Assembly (NCBI RefSeq): GCF_041146395.1
Contig: NC_090989.1
Span: forward strand, 249,106,843 to 249,170,842
Direction of reading: 5' to 3'
Source of the DNA: Eulemur rufifrons
Lineage: Eukaryota; Chordata; Mammalia; Primates; Lemuridae
DNA length: 64,000 bases
Below the pieces are notes generated by a model that was not told the origin of the DNA, made no database searches, and worked only from the letters and a program-made list of their open reading frames with translations. Within the stretch, counting starts at the first letter, position 1; each line of letters starts with the position of its first letter. This document shows positions 25,392 to 38,744 of this stretch, one piece after another. Position numbers and translations under genes: made by a program.

Positions 25392-28300
25392 GAAACATTA
25401 TATTTTCATATCTAGAGAGGAAAAAAATGGCCTCAAAAGTTTATAAATGCAATTTATTTTTGCATAGAGTCTTTAAATTTCAGGAAAATATTTTGTAATA
25501 GAGGAAAGTATTTTGTACTAATTATTCATACCTAAAGTATATTTTATAATAGAATTTCTGCAATTGGAAATGTAGAGGTCAAAATAACTTTTCATATAAG
25601 ATTTGTTTATAATGCAAAGGCTGGTATTTTTAAAATCAGAATAGTAATCAGTTTAACTTATCTAATGAAAAATTTTTGTAAATACATTTAATCTTCAATT
25701 ATCAATATTTTATTTTAAATTATCTGACAATTATTTTGGAATATGTTCAGTACAAATTAATTATTCTTTAGAAAGAAATTTTATCTTGAAATATCCTACA
25801 AATGGCTATTGGCCAAAATCTTTCTGAGTCTCAAATTACATATGGTATCAAAATATATAGGCAGGCTGTTTTTTATAACAATAATTATCGATAGTGATTC
25901 TATAGCTCTACCCGGTAAATACAAATTCCTAAACTAAACGCAGAGTTACATTTTTCTAAATTGAATTATTATTTTTTGTTTTCCAAAGACTATATCCTAG
26001 ACGGAATAGAGAATTGTTTATCATTACTAATAAAATCATAAAAATATCCCAGGCTGGTTTATGGCTTCTTTTCTATTAAGTTATAGAAGTGCCATTGCGT
26101 TATACCTATAAAGGTACAGAAGGGGTAGAAACTAAATTATTTCAAATTATCATAAATAATGCCAAGAAATATCTTTCATGTCTTTCAGTTCTGGTTTACA
26201 CTTGACATCTATTACAATATAATTTTTTTCAAGTCATTCTCTATTTTATTTTTTATTTTTTTTAACATCATGGAAGACTTGTCTCAGGTTATTGATGAGT
26301 CTCAACTTCACGCTAGTAGAGACTCCCAATTTTTCTGAATTTTCTGCCCCCCAACACCCTATTTCCCAAATAAATCTCAGGTTTTATCCACTATTCAGAA
26401 TTAAGTCACTCTTTCTAGTTCTCTTAATCACATAAGCATCTACAGCAAAGTTTCCTGGTTACTGGAGAAAACGGGGAACTTTTAAATGCTCATTCCTCAC
26501 TGCATAGTGGCAGTTTTTAGTTTTCTTAAATTAAGGCAAATTAATACAAACAATTTAACCTCATTTCATCTATCATAGTCCCAAAGTTACATAATAAAGC
26601 ATTGTCTTCAGTCTTAACCTTATTTAGTGTTTTCTTTCCAAAGATGAAACTTATTGTAGATACAGTAGATAGAAAATTTTGTTCTGATATAAAGCAAAAC
26701 TGCATTGCATATATATTATGGTTTTTAAGGCAAGGTTATGAGATGCAAAGCTTAGGCACTAAAGTAAAACAATGATAGAATTTTTGTAGTAATTTTTTAT
26801 ACTAACTACAGGTGTCATACTTTTCTAAAAGGCCCTTTTATTTCCCTACCAAAAAGACTGAAAGCCAAAGATTTACTCTTTTAACAGAATTTTAGACTTG
26901 ACTTAGATTAGCGAGAAAGAAAATAAACACAACTGCTTTGATGATATATTGCTGTAATGCATCATCAGTGTACTGCTCATGTGATAAACTACAATATTGG
27001 TATAATACATCATCAAGAGTGCTGTCACTCCAAAATAGTATTAGTGTAATACATCAGCAGCCATTGCCATGCACTGCCACTTCCAACAATGGTTAAGGAA
27101 TTCTATTGTGCTACCATTTGCTAGGGAGGAACAGCCTTCCTAAACATGAACACAATGGAATAATTTTATTTTAAACTTGTTTTGAGAAATCCATTTCTGT
27201 CTGCTCAACTTTCATTAACTTATCTGCTCTTTCTTTTATTATATCACATTCACAAATTAATCCATGAGATATAGCATTTAAGAAACTGCCTTGGTATCTT
27301 ACCTTCATTCTCCAAGATGATGGGTAGCCATCTATTCTTAAAGAAGTAGGCACCTGAAGAACAATTGATAGGCACCAGATTGGTTTATTTCTAATAAAAC
27401 TTTGTTACTGGACTTTTTTTTAACCAATCTTTTTAATAACAGCTTTTGGTAAAGGTTACGCAGCAGCTATGAAGAAAGGAGAACAAGTGGGTCAAATGCA
27501 TCTCTGCTGCATGCCACCTCCTTAGAATTTAGTGTTTCAACAGTCCCTATTTGGGCCTATCTGGGACATTTTATTGCCCTTAGTGCAGAGGAAAAAGGAA
27601 CATGATACAGTCTGAGCTTACTCTGAAAACTTCTGCTCAGAAAAGACATGATTCCCATCAATCATGCTCACAAATTTATTGGAGAGGTTACATCATACAG
27701 GCAAGAGTGCCATTAAAGAGGAGGGGATGGTATAATCCTTTTACAGAAAATGACATGTCAGGTAGGGTATCAGGAATATTTGGTAGAATAGTGCTGCTAC
27801 ATATTACAGCTTATTACACAAAAATTTGTCAGCATAATCATAACAAACATTATTGCCAATCTATACAAAACTCATATAGTATCAGAAGATAATGTGAAAT
27901 ATTGTGCAAGTCACTTCTACAGTGATACACATTCTACAGAAATTGGAAATATTGTTTTATACTTTGTTACATCAACTTTTGTACATAAGCTCTATGCCAA
28001 AATTTGAAATTTAGAAGATAAATAGTAGGTTATACAAATTCTTAAAATCCTTTTTCTTACATAAAATCCCTAGAATCCAACCTACTCTTGTTAAATATTG
28101 TTTAAATTTGCAGTGTGCTATAAAACTCTTTTGCTGAGATAAGGAATATATACTATTCCAAATAAACACTATAGTGGAATATAATTATTATTTTGTATAA
28201 ATCTTATAGATTGCAGAGTATAAGACAGAATTCCAGAAAACCAGTTGGTGTTTAGGTTTCAGAACACAACGCTTTACATGTATTTATGTAGTTATCAGAA

Positions 28301-28524
28301 AAATGAACATTTTTGTAGATAATAATGACTTTAATAGATTAACATCAATTGCATTATAAGTTGAGACAAATTTTATATAATCTTTGTTATAGATGAAATA
28401 AATTATGGATCCAATTTAATTAATTTGAAATTCTTTGGAAGAACTGTCACTGTCTTAAAATTATTCATACTCCACAAATTTGTTATAAACAGAAAAAATG
28501 ATATTAGTAACAAAAATACACACA
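25392..28524. other. Long unique A+T-rich segment
   Basis: No recognisable repeat family except the three-unit tandem repeat at 26947-27060. The 96-codon open frame at 27602-27892 has no recognisable domain, and its surroundings do not resemble an exon. Confidence 0.45.
26947..27060. repeat. Degenerate three-unit tandem repeat
   Basis: A core of the form TATTgcTgTAATgCATCAtCAg recurs at 26947, 26995 and 27039 (periods about 48 and 44 bp), with poorly conserved spacers. It does not match any transposon that I recognise. Confidence 0.7.
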
Positions 28525-29100
28525 CATTTATTTATTGAGTCCATATTATGTGTCAAGCTGTGTTTAAATTCTGGGACCACAATAATAAGTAAGACATAGG
28601 CCTTGGAGCCTTCTTTATACAGTACTATCTCTATTAGACAGTACTATAAAAAGAAGAATACAAGATTATGGTCAGCTTCAATAGCATGCGGTAAGTGCTA
28701 TGATACAGTGTACTCTGGAAGGGTGTATAAACAGCAGTTAATACAATCTTCGGTCATCTGCTAAGGCTGCTGGACTACAAGATATTCAGCATACATGAAA
28801 AAAATTTAAAAAGTGAACAGAACAGAAATTATTTCTGTGAAAATTTGTGGCAGATTGGTTATGTTGCTTAATTCAAAGGGAATAGATTTTTCAAAGGTTC
28901 CAAGTTAAAGTAGCATACATTCTAAGAACATCGAATAACTCCCTATGGCTAGAGGGATGATTCAGAAACTAGGCTGGAGGAAAAAAGGGAGAAATTGGGT
29001 CTTAGAACCAAGGGTTTGTAATGGCACATAGACAACAAGGAGCCTTTAGAAGGTTTTAAACCAGAGTGGGGGATTATCATATTTGAATAAATATTAGAAT
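28525..29100. mobile_element. L2-like LINE remnant
   Basis: 'TTTATTGAGTCCATATTATGTGTCAAGCTGTG', then 'GCGGTAAGTGCTATGA', and toward the end 'GGAGCCTTTAGAAGGTTTTAAACCAGAGTGGG', correspond to blocks usually annotated as L2. Divergence is high, and I do not commit to an orientation. Confidence 0.5.
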
Positions 29101-30003
29101 GCTTTCTTTCTATGTCCAGTTTACTTAAAGAAATCTCAGATGTGATAAAGTAATTGGGACTAAGTATAAAACAGCATTTCTAACTGCAATGAAGATTGCA
29201 AAAAATGCTTGTATTTAATCATTAAAAAAATTTTTTTTACTTATTTCTTTACCTTTGGTGACCAGTTAGAGAAATTAGCTGTTTTTATAAAAAATAATTG
29301 TTTAATATTTCATAAGAATGCATATTTGTAAAACAGAAATCTATATCGATATTTTTCTCAGAGATATTTACAATGTCACTTGAAATTTCTGAATGACTTA
29401 TAATGCATTCTAATTAGTTTCTTTATACATTTCTGTATTTTTAAATCATTCTTATTATATGCTAACTGAAATTAGATAACAAGAAAACTTCTTATTGTGG
29501 CAAGAAAACAAAATTTAAAATTGAAATGGAATCATAATAATGTTTCATTAAATTTATTTAGCATCAGTAGGGAATATTACGGTTTTTGATAAACTACCTT
29601 CCCGATTCCTTAACAAGAAAGATCATCTACATGTAAAAAAAATTAGATTTTTTTCCAAGCATGCCTTATAAACTACTGTTTCTCTAATAAACCATGTTAA
29701 GAGTAAGTTATTTTATTACTTATTTAATTATTAATAGCTCAGAAAAATACGGATATCAAATATTAATTCAGTTGTGATATCAGTTATTTCATTATGTACC
29801 ATTGAGATTTATAAGTCCTTTCTTCTCTTCATTTATTCTGAGACTACCTTTTTTCTTTTCAATTATAGTTTTTCCTTCTTTCTTTCTTACTTTTTAAAAA
29901 AATATTTTAAAAGTTTGGATGAGGTTTTATTGTTCTCAGCCTCTGGTACTGTTGCTAGATTATTACAATATTCTTCATGATGTCATCATATGTCCTTCTT
30001 TCA
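29101..30003. other. Unannotated A+T-rich sequence
   Basis: Very A+T-rich. No repeat family or exon recognised. Confidence 0.45.
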
Positions 30004-30112
30004 GTCTCTGTTAGTGACTTTAATTGTGTCACTCAAAAAAGATATGCTGAAATCCTAAGCCTCAATACCTCAGAATGTGACCATATTTGGAAATAGGGTC
30101 TTCATATAGTGT

Positions 30113-30211
30113 CTTAGTCTGTTTGGTCACTATAGCAAAATATCATCACCTTGGGGATTAGGATTTAACACCTGAATTTGTGGGGCACATAAACATTCAG
30201 ATCTTAGCACA
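30113..30211 (-). mobile_element. Internally deleted MaLR LTR, nested
   Basis: 'TGTCTTAGTCTGTTTGGTCACTATAGCAAAATATCATC' is joined directly to 'ACCTTGGGGATTAGGATTTAACACC...TCAGATCTTAGCA'. These are the two ends of an antisense MaLR LTR with the middle missing. It interrupts the surrounding MLT1 LTR between its 'GGGTCTT' and 'GGTAATCGAGTTAA' blocks. Confidence 0.75.
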
Positions 30212-30294
30212 AAGGTAATCGAGTTAATATGAGGTAGATTCAGGTGAATTCTAATACAATGTGACCGGTGTCCTCATGAAAGGGAAAGATTTTT

Positions 30295-30763
<469 letters not shown>

Positions 30764-30936
30764 TTAGGAAGAGTCCAGAAAGGATTCTATCCAGAGTCTT
30801 GGAGGGAGTATGCCCTTGGTGACATCTTGATGTTGGACTTAGAGACTCCAGAATTGTGAGATAATAAATCTGTTGTTTTAAACCATAAAAGTCTGTGGCA
30901 TTTTGTTATAATAGCACTAACAAGCTAAAAAGTCTC

Positions 30937-33900
30937 GTATTCTTATATATGTGTCTATAAAATTGTGAATTAAAAAATTGATTTTTTTTAAAAAAAAGTA
31001 CTTGTTAGGATTGTTGGTAAAACATTGATAAATGGGTTTCAAGTAAACTTAAAGGGTTTTCTTATAATTTATTTTTATTTTATAATATAATTTATGTAGC
31101 TTTATTGACTTAATAAAATATGAAGAATTCTAGTTTCAGAAAGGATAAATTCCAGAAAAGGAGAATTTAATGACTTCATACGAAGGTCAGTTTTATGATC
31201 ATGTGCAAAGGAAGGTTAACATGAAAATAAAAAAAATTCGTCCAGATATCAGCTATGCTTTTTGAAATAGCATTGCCCTGTCCAATGTATAAGTGATCAA
31301 CATGGAATAAGTCAGAGTTTTGACTATTGCAATTGACACTTAAAACATGCTGTTTGATCAATACTTTAATAACATAGAAAATTACATTAAATATGAAAAT
31401 GTAATATTCAGAAGTAAAATAAAATGTTGCTAGTAATAGCCTAATGTACTAGGATTCTAAGATTTGATTTGATACAGATTATTGTATTGAAAATTAGAGA
31501 ATATTGAAAGTATTAGCATTATTCCTAGAAGAAAGTCAAACAAAAAATAATCATAGAAAGTATCAATAACTTAAATAGTTAGAAAATTCAAAATAATAGT
31601 TCAGCATTAACTAAGTTATTAAATGACACAGTTTAGTAGTTACTAGCTTCCTTCTGGCATTTTTATGTGTACCTCAAAATTTGTACAAATATACAATTTC
31701 ATCTATACCAATACATATACAATTACATATAAAGCATATATTTAATTGCATCGAATTTCATTAGACATTTTTTTTCCATTTCTGTATTAAGTAATGGCTC
31801 CTGGGTAATTCAAATTGTACCTTTAAAATAAATTAAGTTAAAAGAACATACATATTTAAACATCATAACAGGAATGCAAATATTTTTCAATTTAAAATGT
31901 TTGAAAATTTAGTCTTCATTAGCAATTGGAAATTACTTTTTATTCAAGCCATATTATAACTTTAATAGTTTAAATATTTTCCTACTATAAAGATCAGTAC
32001 TATACATTCCTTTAACTATGGCAGGAGGTTATAAGCTCAATTTAGCGATCATTTTAAAGGTCTTCCCTTCTTACCTGCTGTGACCTCTGAATTTCAGAAG
32101 CATATACTGTCAAAAAGCACGAATGACTTGTCAACTCCCAGTTCAAAAGGATGAAATTTGAAGAAAAATGACTTGGATCGAAAAAAATTCTATTAGATGT
32201 TTATAAAGTTTACTTCTAATGGATAGTCCCAATTCAATTTCTTAAGCATATCAATAATTAAAATTTATATAATGATGAAAATCTCGAATTCTATAAAAAT
32301 GAAATTGCCATTGCAAGAGAAAAAATAAAAGCAGTGCATTTTAAGATAGTTGGTAAATCCATGACAAATTTGTAAGGGTACATTTAGTAAAAATTTTTCC
32401 ATAAGAAAAGATGAACCGTGACACATACTAACCTATATCAAGCTTTCTTTTTCATGAAGAATGATATTGTAATGAAAGTAGGTGTCATTCTGATGATAGT
32501 TTCCCAAAGAAATAAGTGTCCTGGGATTTTACTGTGTAAAGGACATCTGTTAGCTTTGATTACCCAACCTGATTACCCAACTATCTATTCTGCCTTAAGA
32601 TAACAGACTGTGATTTTTCAATGGGAAACGGCCCTCCCTGAATCATAGCACATTTGTTTTAGGGATATTTGACTTGTTTCACACATTCAACATTGGATTA
32701 TTTTACTAATCGGAACACTGTGTCTTCTTGGTCACAATGGTTGCTCAAAGATGTACATATGACCCAAGCTAAGCTGACATGTTTCAAAAATGGAAGTTTT
32801 ATGAAACTATTATAATGAGTCATTCTTCTAAGACTATTGATAATAAAGAGAGTAGAATCTTGACCATACTGCAGCTACCATGGGTGGCCTGAGATAATGC
32901 CAATAAAGAGAAAACAATTGCCAGAGATGAAACAGGATCCTATGTCTGGACATCCTTAGTTCTTTGGATCCATCTGGAAAATGTCACTTATTCTATTGTC
33001 ATAGATGCTCAATATGAAATTTACTAACATGCACTGGTATCATAATGCCTTTGAGAATGGAATTCAGCTAGGTTTGAAAGCAGGCTGGCTGGAGTGATGG
33101 CAGAACTAGGAAACTGACATTAGATTTCTCCATGCAGGGACCACTAGAAATGTTCTAGGTTAATTTTCTATTACTTGTTCCTAATCATTTTGAGTACTCA
33201 CTGCTAGAAAGAATCCTGGATCTGTTTCTGAAGTCTACAATAAGTCCAGCTAGCTCACTTTTAGGCCTGGCTGAAAACTATTCCTGTAAGTATTATGATA
33301 ACCAGTGCATATTAATTAAAAATAAACAAGATTTTCAGAATAGATGACAGAGGTCAGCAGGGTCCAATGATGGCCATAAAATGTAAAGCTAGTGTATTTG
33401 ACTATGAAACTTTTTTCTAATAATATTATTTTCAGGAATTGTTTTACTTTACCTTCAAATTGAAAGTTAACTCACCTAAGGATCCAAACAACGCCATTAT
33501 ATTAATAGCTATATTTTTATATGTACATTTCATGACCCATTTTGAACAAATTGAAAAGTATCAGAGACAGACCATTAACTTGATTTTACCCGTTTCAGAG
33601 AACATATTCCTCTATCCCTTACTATTGGGATTATAGGAAAAAAGTCACCTTAAATTTGCATTGTATCATATAAAGTCTTAACATTTTAACTCCCATTATC
33701 TGGTCCCTAGCAACAAAACAAAATAAAACAAACTGATTTCATGTACTCCAGTGGACAGGTGAAAAAAAAAATGAAAGTATATAGGAAGAAAGATATTAGA
33801 ATTTATATTCCTATTAATTTTAATGTTATTCCTCTATTTTGCTTACATTTTCTAATGTTCTTAATAGATTAGCACAGTAGCATACATACATATAAAAACA

Positions 33901-34259
33901 CATATACTTATGGTGAGGTTGTGTGTACACAGGTTTTTTCTTTTTCTTTCTTTCTTTTTTTTTTTTTTTTAACTAATAGAGTGTATAGTATAAAGAAGTT
34001 TGGAAAGCATTTCCATAGGAAAGCAAAATCCTTTCTCTTTAACCAAAATAATGTTTTCCTTTTCACTTGATTACTCATTCAACGAATATTTAAAACTTAA
34101 TATGTACATACCAATAATATAAATTGAGGTATTGAAAATTCATCAGTTAAGATAAACCAAAACATCAAAAACAAAATTAAAACATCAAAAATCTCTATCT
34201 TCATGGAGTTTGTAGTCTGGGACTTTACTTGGCAAACTCCTAAAATGAGATGACACTGA
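30937..34259. other. Long unique A+T-rich segment
   Basis: About 3.3 kb without a repeat that I can name. It includes a T-rich tract at 33937-33971. Open frames at 32418-32603 and 33439-33636 show no domain or splice context. Confidence 0.5.
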
Positions 34260-34400
34260 AAATATCTGCCTACTTGTCTTTCTTCCCCACTGAAATATTA
34301 TTACCTTCTACAGGGCAGAAATTGTAAATGACAATAACTATTTCATGCTCAGTGCTTAGTATAGTATTTTTCATTTGATAAATATTTGATAAATGGTTTT
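34260..34400 (+). mobile_element. L2 LINE 3' end fragment
   Basis: 'TCCCCACTGAAAT' is followed by 'CAGGGCAGAAATTGTAAATG', 'CTCAGTGCTTAGTATAGTATTT' and 'GATAAATATTTGATAAATGG'. This is the order of the L2 terminus (cccccactag.., gggcagggac, gtgcctggcaca, aataaatatttg). Confidence 0.7.
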
Positions 34401-36424
34401 TTTGGAGTTGGTAGAACAAAACCTTCTGCTTTTTTGCCATTGAAAATCTTAAGATATTTCTATTCTGTTATCTTTCTTGAGTGTTTACATGATTTTGAGA
34501 GTTTTTACCTTTGTGACTTGTCATGGTTGGTGCTATTCCATTATGAAAATTCCCTCAGTTCTTAAGAATTTATCTAATTTCATCTAATCCCACTAGAAGC
34601 TTTTTTTTTTTTCTCAGTAAAGACTATTTCTCTGTTTCCCCACTTCTAGGAATGCATACTTTTACCTTAACGACAATCACCATCTAGACCCTAATTTCCA
34701 TTCTCATCTTGTTAACCTAGGGACTTAAAAAGAGATGATGTTTACATTTTACTACATAAACCATCAACTCCATTTTGGTTATTCCCTGTGCAAAATTACT
34801 TAGGATGATAGAAATTCTATTGCATTGTTCTCCTCTAATTACTTATGGTGGATTTAGTATCTATAATTACACAGTTACTTAATTAAACAGGCAAATGTTA
34901 GTGAATTATTCCAGAGTCCTTAAAAATAATTGTTACCAATTACTAGGAAGGAATCTTGAGCTAAAAAGGAAGGAGAGGAAACTGCCTTTTATTTTGCACC
35001 CTACTATGTTTCAAATCTTATATACATTTTCTCTCATTTTAACCTAACCTGAAAATAAGACTTGTAATTCTCATTGAATTTTTGATGCAGAATCTTGTCT
35101 CAGATCTCTCAGTTCTGTAATGACTCTGAAGACCCCATTTATAACTCTACCTTGCAACACCATACCAATCAAATTTGCAGTTAAGAGATTGAATTTGACA
35201 CAAATGGCCATGACTTGCAGCCTCTTTATTTCACTTTAAAACATCTTCTCTTTATTCATTTTGAATTGCTCCACACAACAGATTTCCTCCCATCTCCTTA
35301 ATTGAAAAGTTGGGTCTGAAAGATTGCTTATTTTCTGTGTCCTGCAAGAACGAAGTGCTCACTGGTGATTGCAGGACTGTGGTTTCATTAAATTTATGTC
35401 TTATGAGCTCAACAACATTTGGCTATTTCTGTCATCTCACTCGTAATGTCAGGGACTGACCAGCATGGCTGCCTTATTTTAGGAACCTGAATCAAAATTT
35501 GGTCACTATGAACCTCCAGTCATATCAGTTCTGCCTCCTTCCTTAGGAGATTATACATTAGTAGTCACAACCCTTATTCTATGTGAGTAGAAAAAGGTGC
35601 CAGGCAGTGCTGTAACTGAATATATCTGACTAGATTCATAAGTAATACAGGACTTACTGTAATTATTTCATTTCTACAAAGTATATGACCAGTTTTTCTC
35701 TCTGTCTCCCCCCTCCCTTCTCTAACTTATTTGTACAATGCATCACATGCAAATAACTAATTTGTTTATGTGTTCTTAGCACAAGAAAGGAAAAACAGGC
35801 CAATAACAAAATGCATATAATCTAGTAAGCTATGTGAGAGCAGGAACAGCAAATATAAAAATCAGACATTATCATATTGTTTTGCAAATATATACAAATA
35901 TTTAAACTAAATGGTGAAGGAGACATAGTAAATTACATATTAATTTCATAAAGTTACTGTTTTAATTGAACAAACAAAAGATATTTGTGCATAGGTAATA
36001 CATGAATCATACATTAATGTCAAATCAAAAATTAATGCAAAATGAGATATCTGAATTGAGATATGTAACCATGACCTCTCAATCATAAGGCAGATATGCT
36101 TTGGAAAATTAGGCACTTCAATAAATAAAATTATTATTAAATGAAGTGCTATTTATTGAAAAAAATATATAACACCGAAAGCCTATAATACATACCAATA
36201 GTATTTTACCATCTACTATTAACATACCGTTTGCTACACATGAAGATAAAAGTATTTCAAACTTTTATCTCAGTATTTTTTGTCTTACATAGTACCACCT
36301 CCATAGAGCCTCCTTTTTTCCTCCAAAGGAAGACAATTAGTAATCCTTTCTTCAAGCAAATGCATCATAACCTGAGCTACTGAGTGCTGAACACATGTTG
36401 CTTTCTTTGTTCAAGTGTCTCCTT
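34401..36424. other. Unannotated A+T-rich sequence with a weak MIR-like patch
   Basis: About 35005-35100 resembles an antisense MIR ('TACATTTTCTCTCATTTTAACCTAACCTG'), too diverged for a firm call. No exon recognised. Confidence 0.4.
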
Positions 36425-36510
36425 TCCCCCAGTAGAACAAGGACTTTCCAAGGGTAAAGACTGGGTCCTATGCAACAATAAACCCCAGAATATAGCATTG
36501 CATCCAGCAA
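36425..36510 (+). mobile_element. L2 LINE 3' end fragment
   Basis: 'CCCCCAGTAGAACAAGGACTTTCCAAGGG' then 'GGTCCTATGCAACAATAAACCCCAGAATATAGCATTGCATCCAGC' follows the L2 terminal region. Confidence 0.65.
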
Positions 36511-36563
36511 AAAATACTATTTTTACAGTGAAATGAAGAGATACACATCAACACAAATTACAA

Positions 36564-37214
36564 CTACAGCGCACTCTTGGTAACATGAAATTGAAGGGGT
36601 TTGGTAATGCTCTCTGATACTGTGTGGACTGTCATGCTAAGATCTCTAGCTAATAGCTTTAAAGGTCTCATAACTTTCTCAAAACTTTTTGGCCCCTTTT
36701 CCCACTTTCCATCCCCAGTTGCCACAGTTCCATTAATTAAAAACAAGAACACAACTTTGTCACTTAATTTTTGATCCCAGCACAAAGAGCCGTCCTTGTG
36801 CTGAACCAGCTTATTTGACCCATCTAAATATATACTTTCCTCCATCAAGTACTATTTTGTTCATTTTGCACTGTTTGAAAATCTCAGTATCTTTGTAGAA
36901 GAAAAAGTAAAAAAAGGCTTTGCAAAAACAAAGCATCTACATAGAGTCATGGGTAAAAGATTTAGTTCTCTGTTCCCAATTGCTTACAACTGAGGTTCCT
37001 TGTTCCAACAGTAGATCATGGTGTGTATTACACCAGGGAGTGCTTGGCTTTTCCTTCTTATAAATGCTTTCTACAATGTCAGCACACAAACCAGATTTTT
37101 CTTCTAACCTGCATGAAGCTATTTCACTGATTCTGTAATAAACTGTGTCAGATTCATTTTCACACAGCACACACAATGAGAGCTTAATATCACTCAGGTC
37201 AACTGGTGCATCAA
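36564..37214 (-). pseudogene. Coding-like relic in two minus-strand frames; parent unknown
   Basis: Two open frames lie head to tail on the minus strand. The upstream one is open from about 37214 to a stop just below 36937, and the downstream one spans 36848-36564 (94 codons) in a different phase. The translations are not low-complexity. The first carries several Cys, Trp and acidic residues (motifs CVLCENESD, EIASCRLEEKSG, PWCNTHHDLLLEQG). The second has KLVQHKDGSLCWDQKLSDK. I do not recognise the family. The phase change and stop suggest one frameshifted, retroposed or degenerated coding sequence. No poly(A) tail or target duplication was seen to prove retroposition. It may also be an uncatalogued transposon ORF, or chance. 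Confidence 0.35.
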
Positions 37215-37220
37215 TGTTTT

Positions 37221-37479
37221 CTTTCTTTTTTTATCCTCCCCTTTCTTTTTTGGAAAAATTTCAAAAGAATAAAAATAGATAGGGCTTGCACACAAGATGT
37301 TAGCTGTTCAAAAAGCATTAATGGAGGAGTTTTGATGGTGTACTGTAGCTAATATATTTGTCACTTTGGGTAATCTGGGTTGAATTCTAAGTTATTATTT
37401 GGTGGCCCAATTTGCTTCATGCTTTCATCTTGTCTTCATATTTTCTAGATGCTTGTTATATAGAACAAACTACAAATAT
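37221..37479. other. Unannotated A+T-rich spacer
   Basis: Starts with a pyrimidine-rich tract (about 37217-37253) on the plus strand. Nothing else recognised. Confidence 0.4.
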
Positions 37480-37700
37480 TTTACTTTAAGTGAAAGGAGA
37501 GTCTGTTTCAAAATTTAAAGTAGGAGAGTAACATAATCTTTTCTTTTTCTGTCAAAGAGATAATTCTGGCTGCTAGTGAGAAACGGATTTGGAGAAGAGG
37601 AGGTATATGTAGAAAAGAAAATCAGTAGGGAGGATACTCAGGTAAATCTGGTGTGATGTGATATAGGTTTCAGGGAGCAGGAAGAGAAGTGGATGGCTTA
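37480..37700. mobile_element. L2-like remnant
   Basis: 'GATAATTCTGGCTGCTAGTGAGAAACGGATT', 'AATCAGTAGGGAGGATACTCAGG' and 'AAGTGGATGGCTT' resemble a block commonly annotated as L2. It is weakly conserved, and orientation is not assigned. Confidence 0.4.
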
Positions 37701-37713
37701 AAAATATATTCTG

Positions 37714-38048
<335 letters not shown>

Positions 38049-38099
38049 ATATTCTGAAAAAACAAAGATACTTTAGTTAGTCAACTATTCTTTGAGGAT

Positions 38100-38345
38100 A
38101 GAATGCTCTTCCATCTCTTTGTCTGGCTAAATAATACTCTTTTTTCCTAAGCCTCCATCTCCCGAAAGCCTTCTCTGCCCTGCCCTTGCTGTGTAATGGT
38201 CTTCTGAACGATTCCTTAGCAGCATGTCTTCATCGCAAAAGAACAAATCTCTCTAAGCATTGTTTTACTTATTTGTCATTCTCATATGATTCTGAAGTGT
38301 TTGGAATCAAGGTCATCTTTCATTTCTATAATCCTAACCCAAAAC
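38100..38345 (+). mobile_element. L2 LINE fragment
   Basis: 'GAATGCTCTTCCATCTC', 'CGAAAGCCTTCTCTGCCC' and 'ACTTATTTGTCATTCTCATATGATTCTGAAGTG' follow the L2 3' region ('GGAATGCTCTTCC...AGCCTTCCCTGACC...'). Confidence 0.6.
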
Positions 38346-38438
38346 AAAAGTTTTGACATGCACCATGCTTATTACTCCAGAATATGTTTTTATGTTTTAC
38401 TGTACAAAACAGAACAATTAACTTTTGATGGCATATAG

Positions 38439-38441
<3 letters not shown>

Positions 38442-38472
<31 letters not shown>
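38442..38472. repeat. (TG)n microsatellite
   Basis: About 15 perfect TG units. The sense open frame of repeated Val-Cys and the antisense open frame of Thr-His across it are translations of the repeat. Confidence 0.95.
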
Positions 38473-38476
<4 letters not shown>

Positions 38477-38744
38477 CAGAGGATGAATTAGGACTAGCAT
38501 ACCTGGGATTATTGTTTCTTTCCTTCATTATTGCAAGACAGCCTCTCAGCACCAAGCATTGTATGTGTTTTGAATACTCAAAACAAAATGGACTGAGAGA
38601 TCTGGGAAAAAACTTCATCTTTTCCTTTTATCAAGAAAAGCAGAACACCTTGCAGAAGCTCTCAACAGACTTCCATTTATGTTGAATTAGCCAGACTTAT
38701 TTCACCAAAACCCATAGGCTCAAGGGAGGCAAAGGAAGCAAGTA

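Noticed and set aside
38418..38685. Cys/Val- and Thr/His-repeat proteins
   Set aside because: Translations of a TG/CA microsatellite and its flanks.
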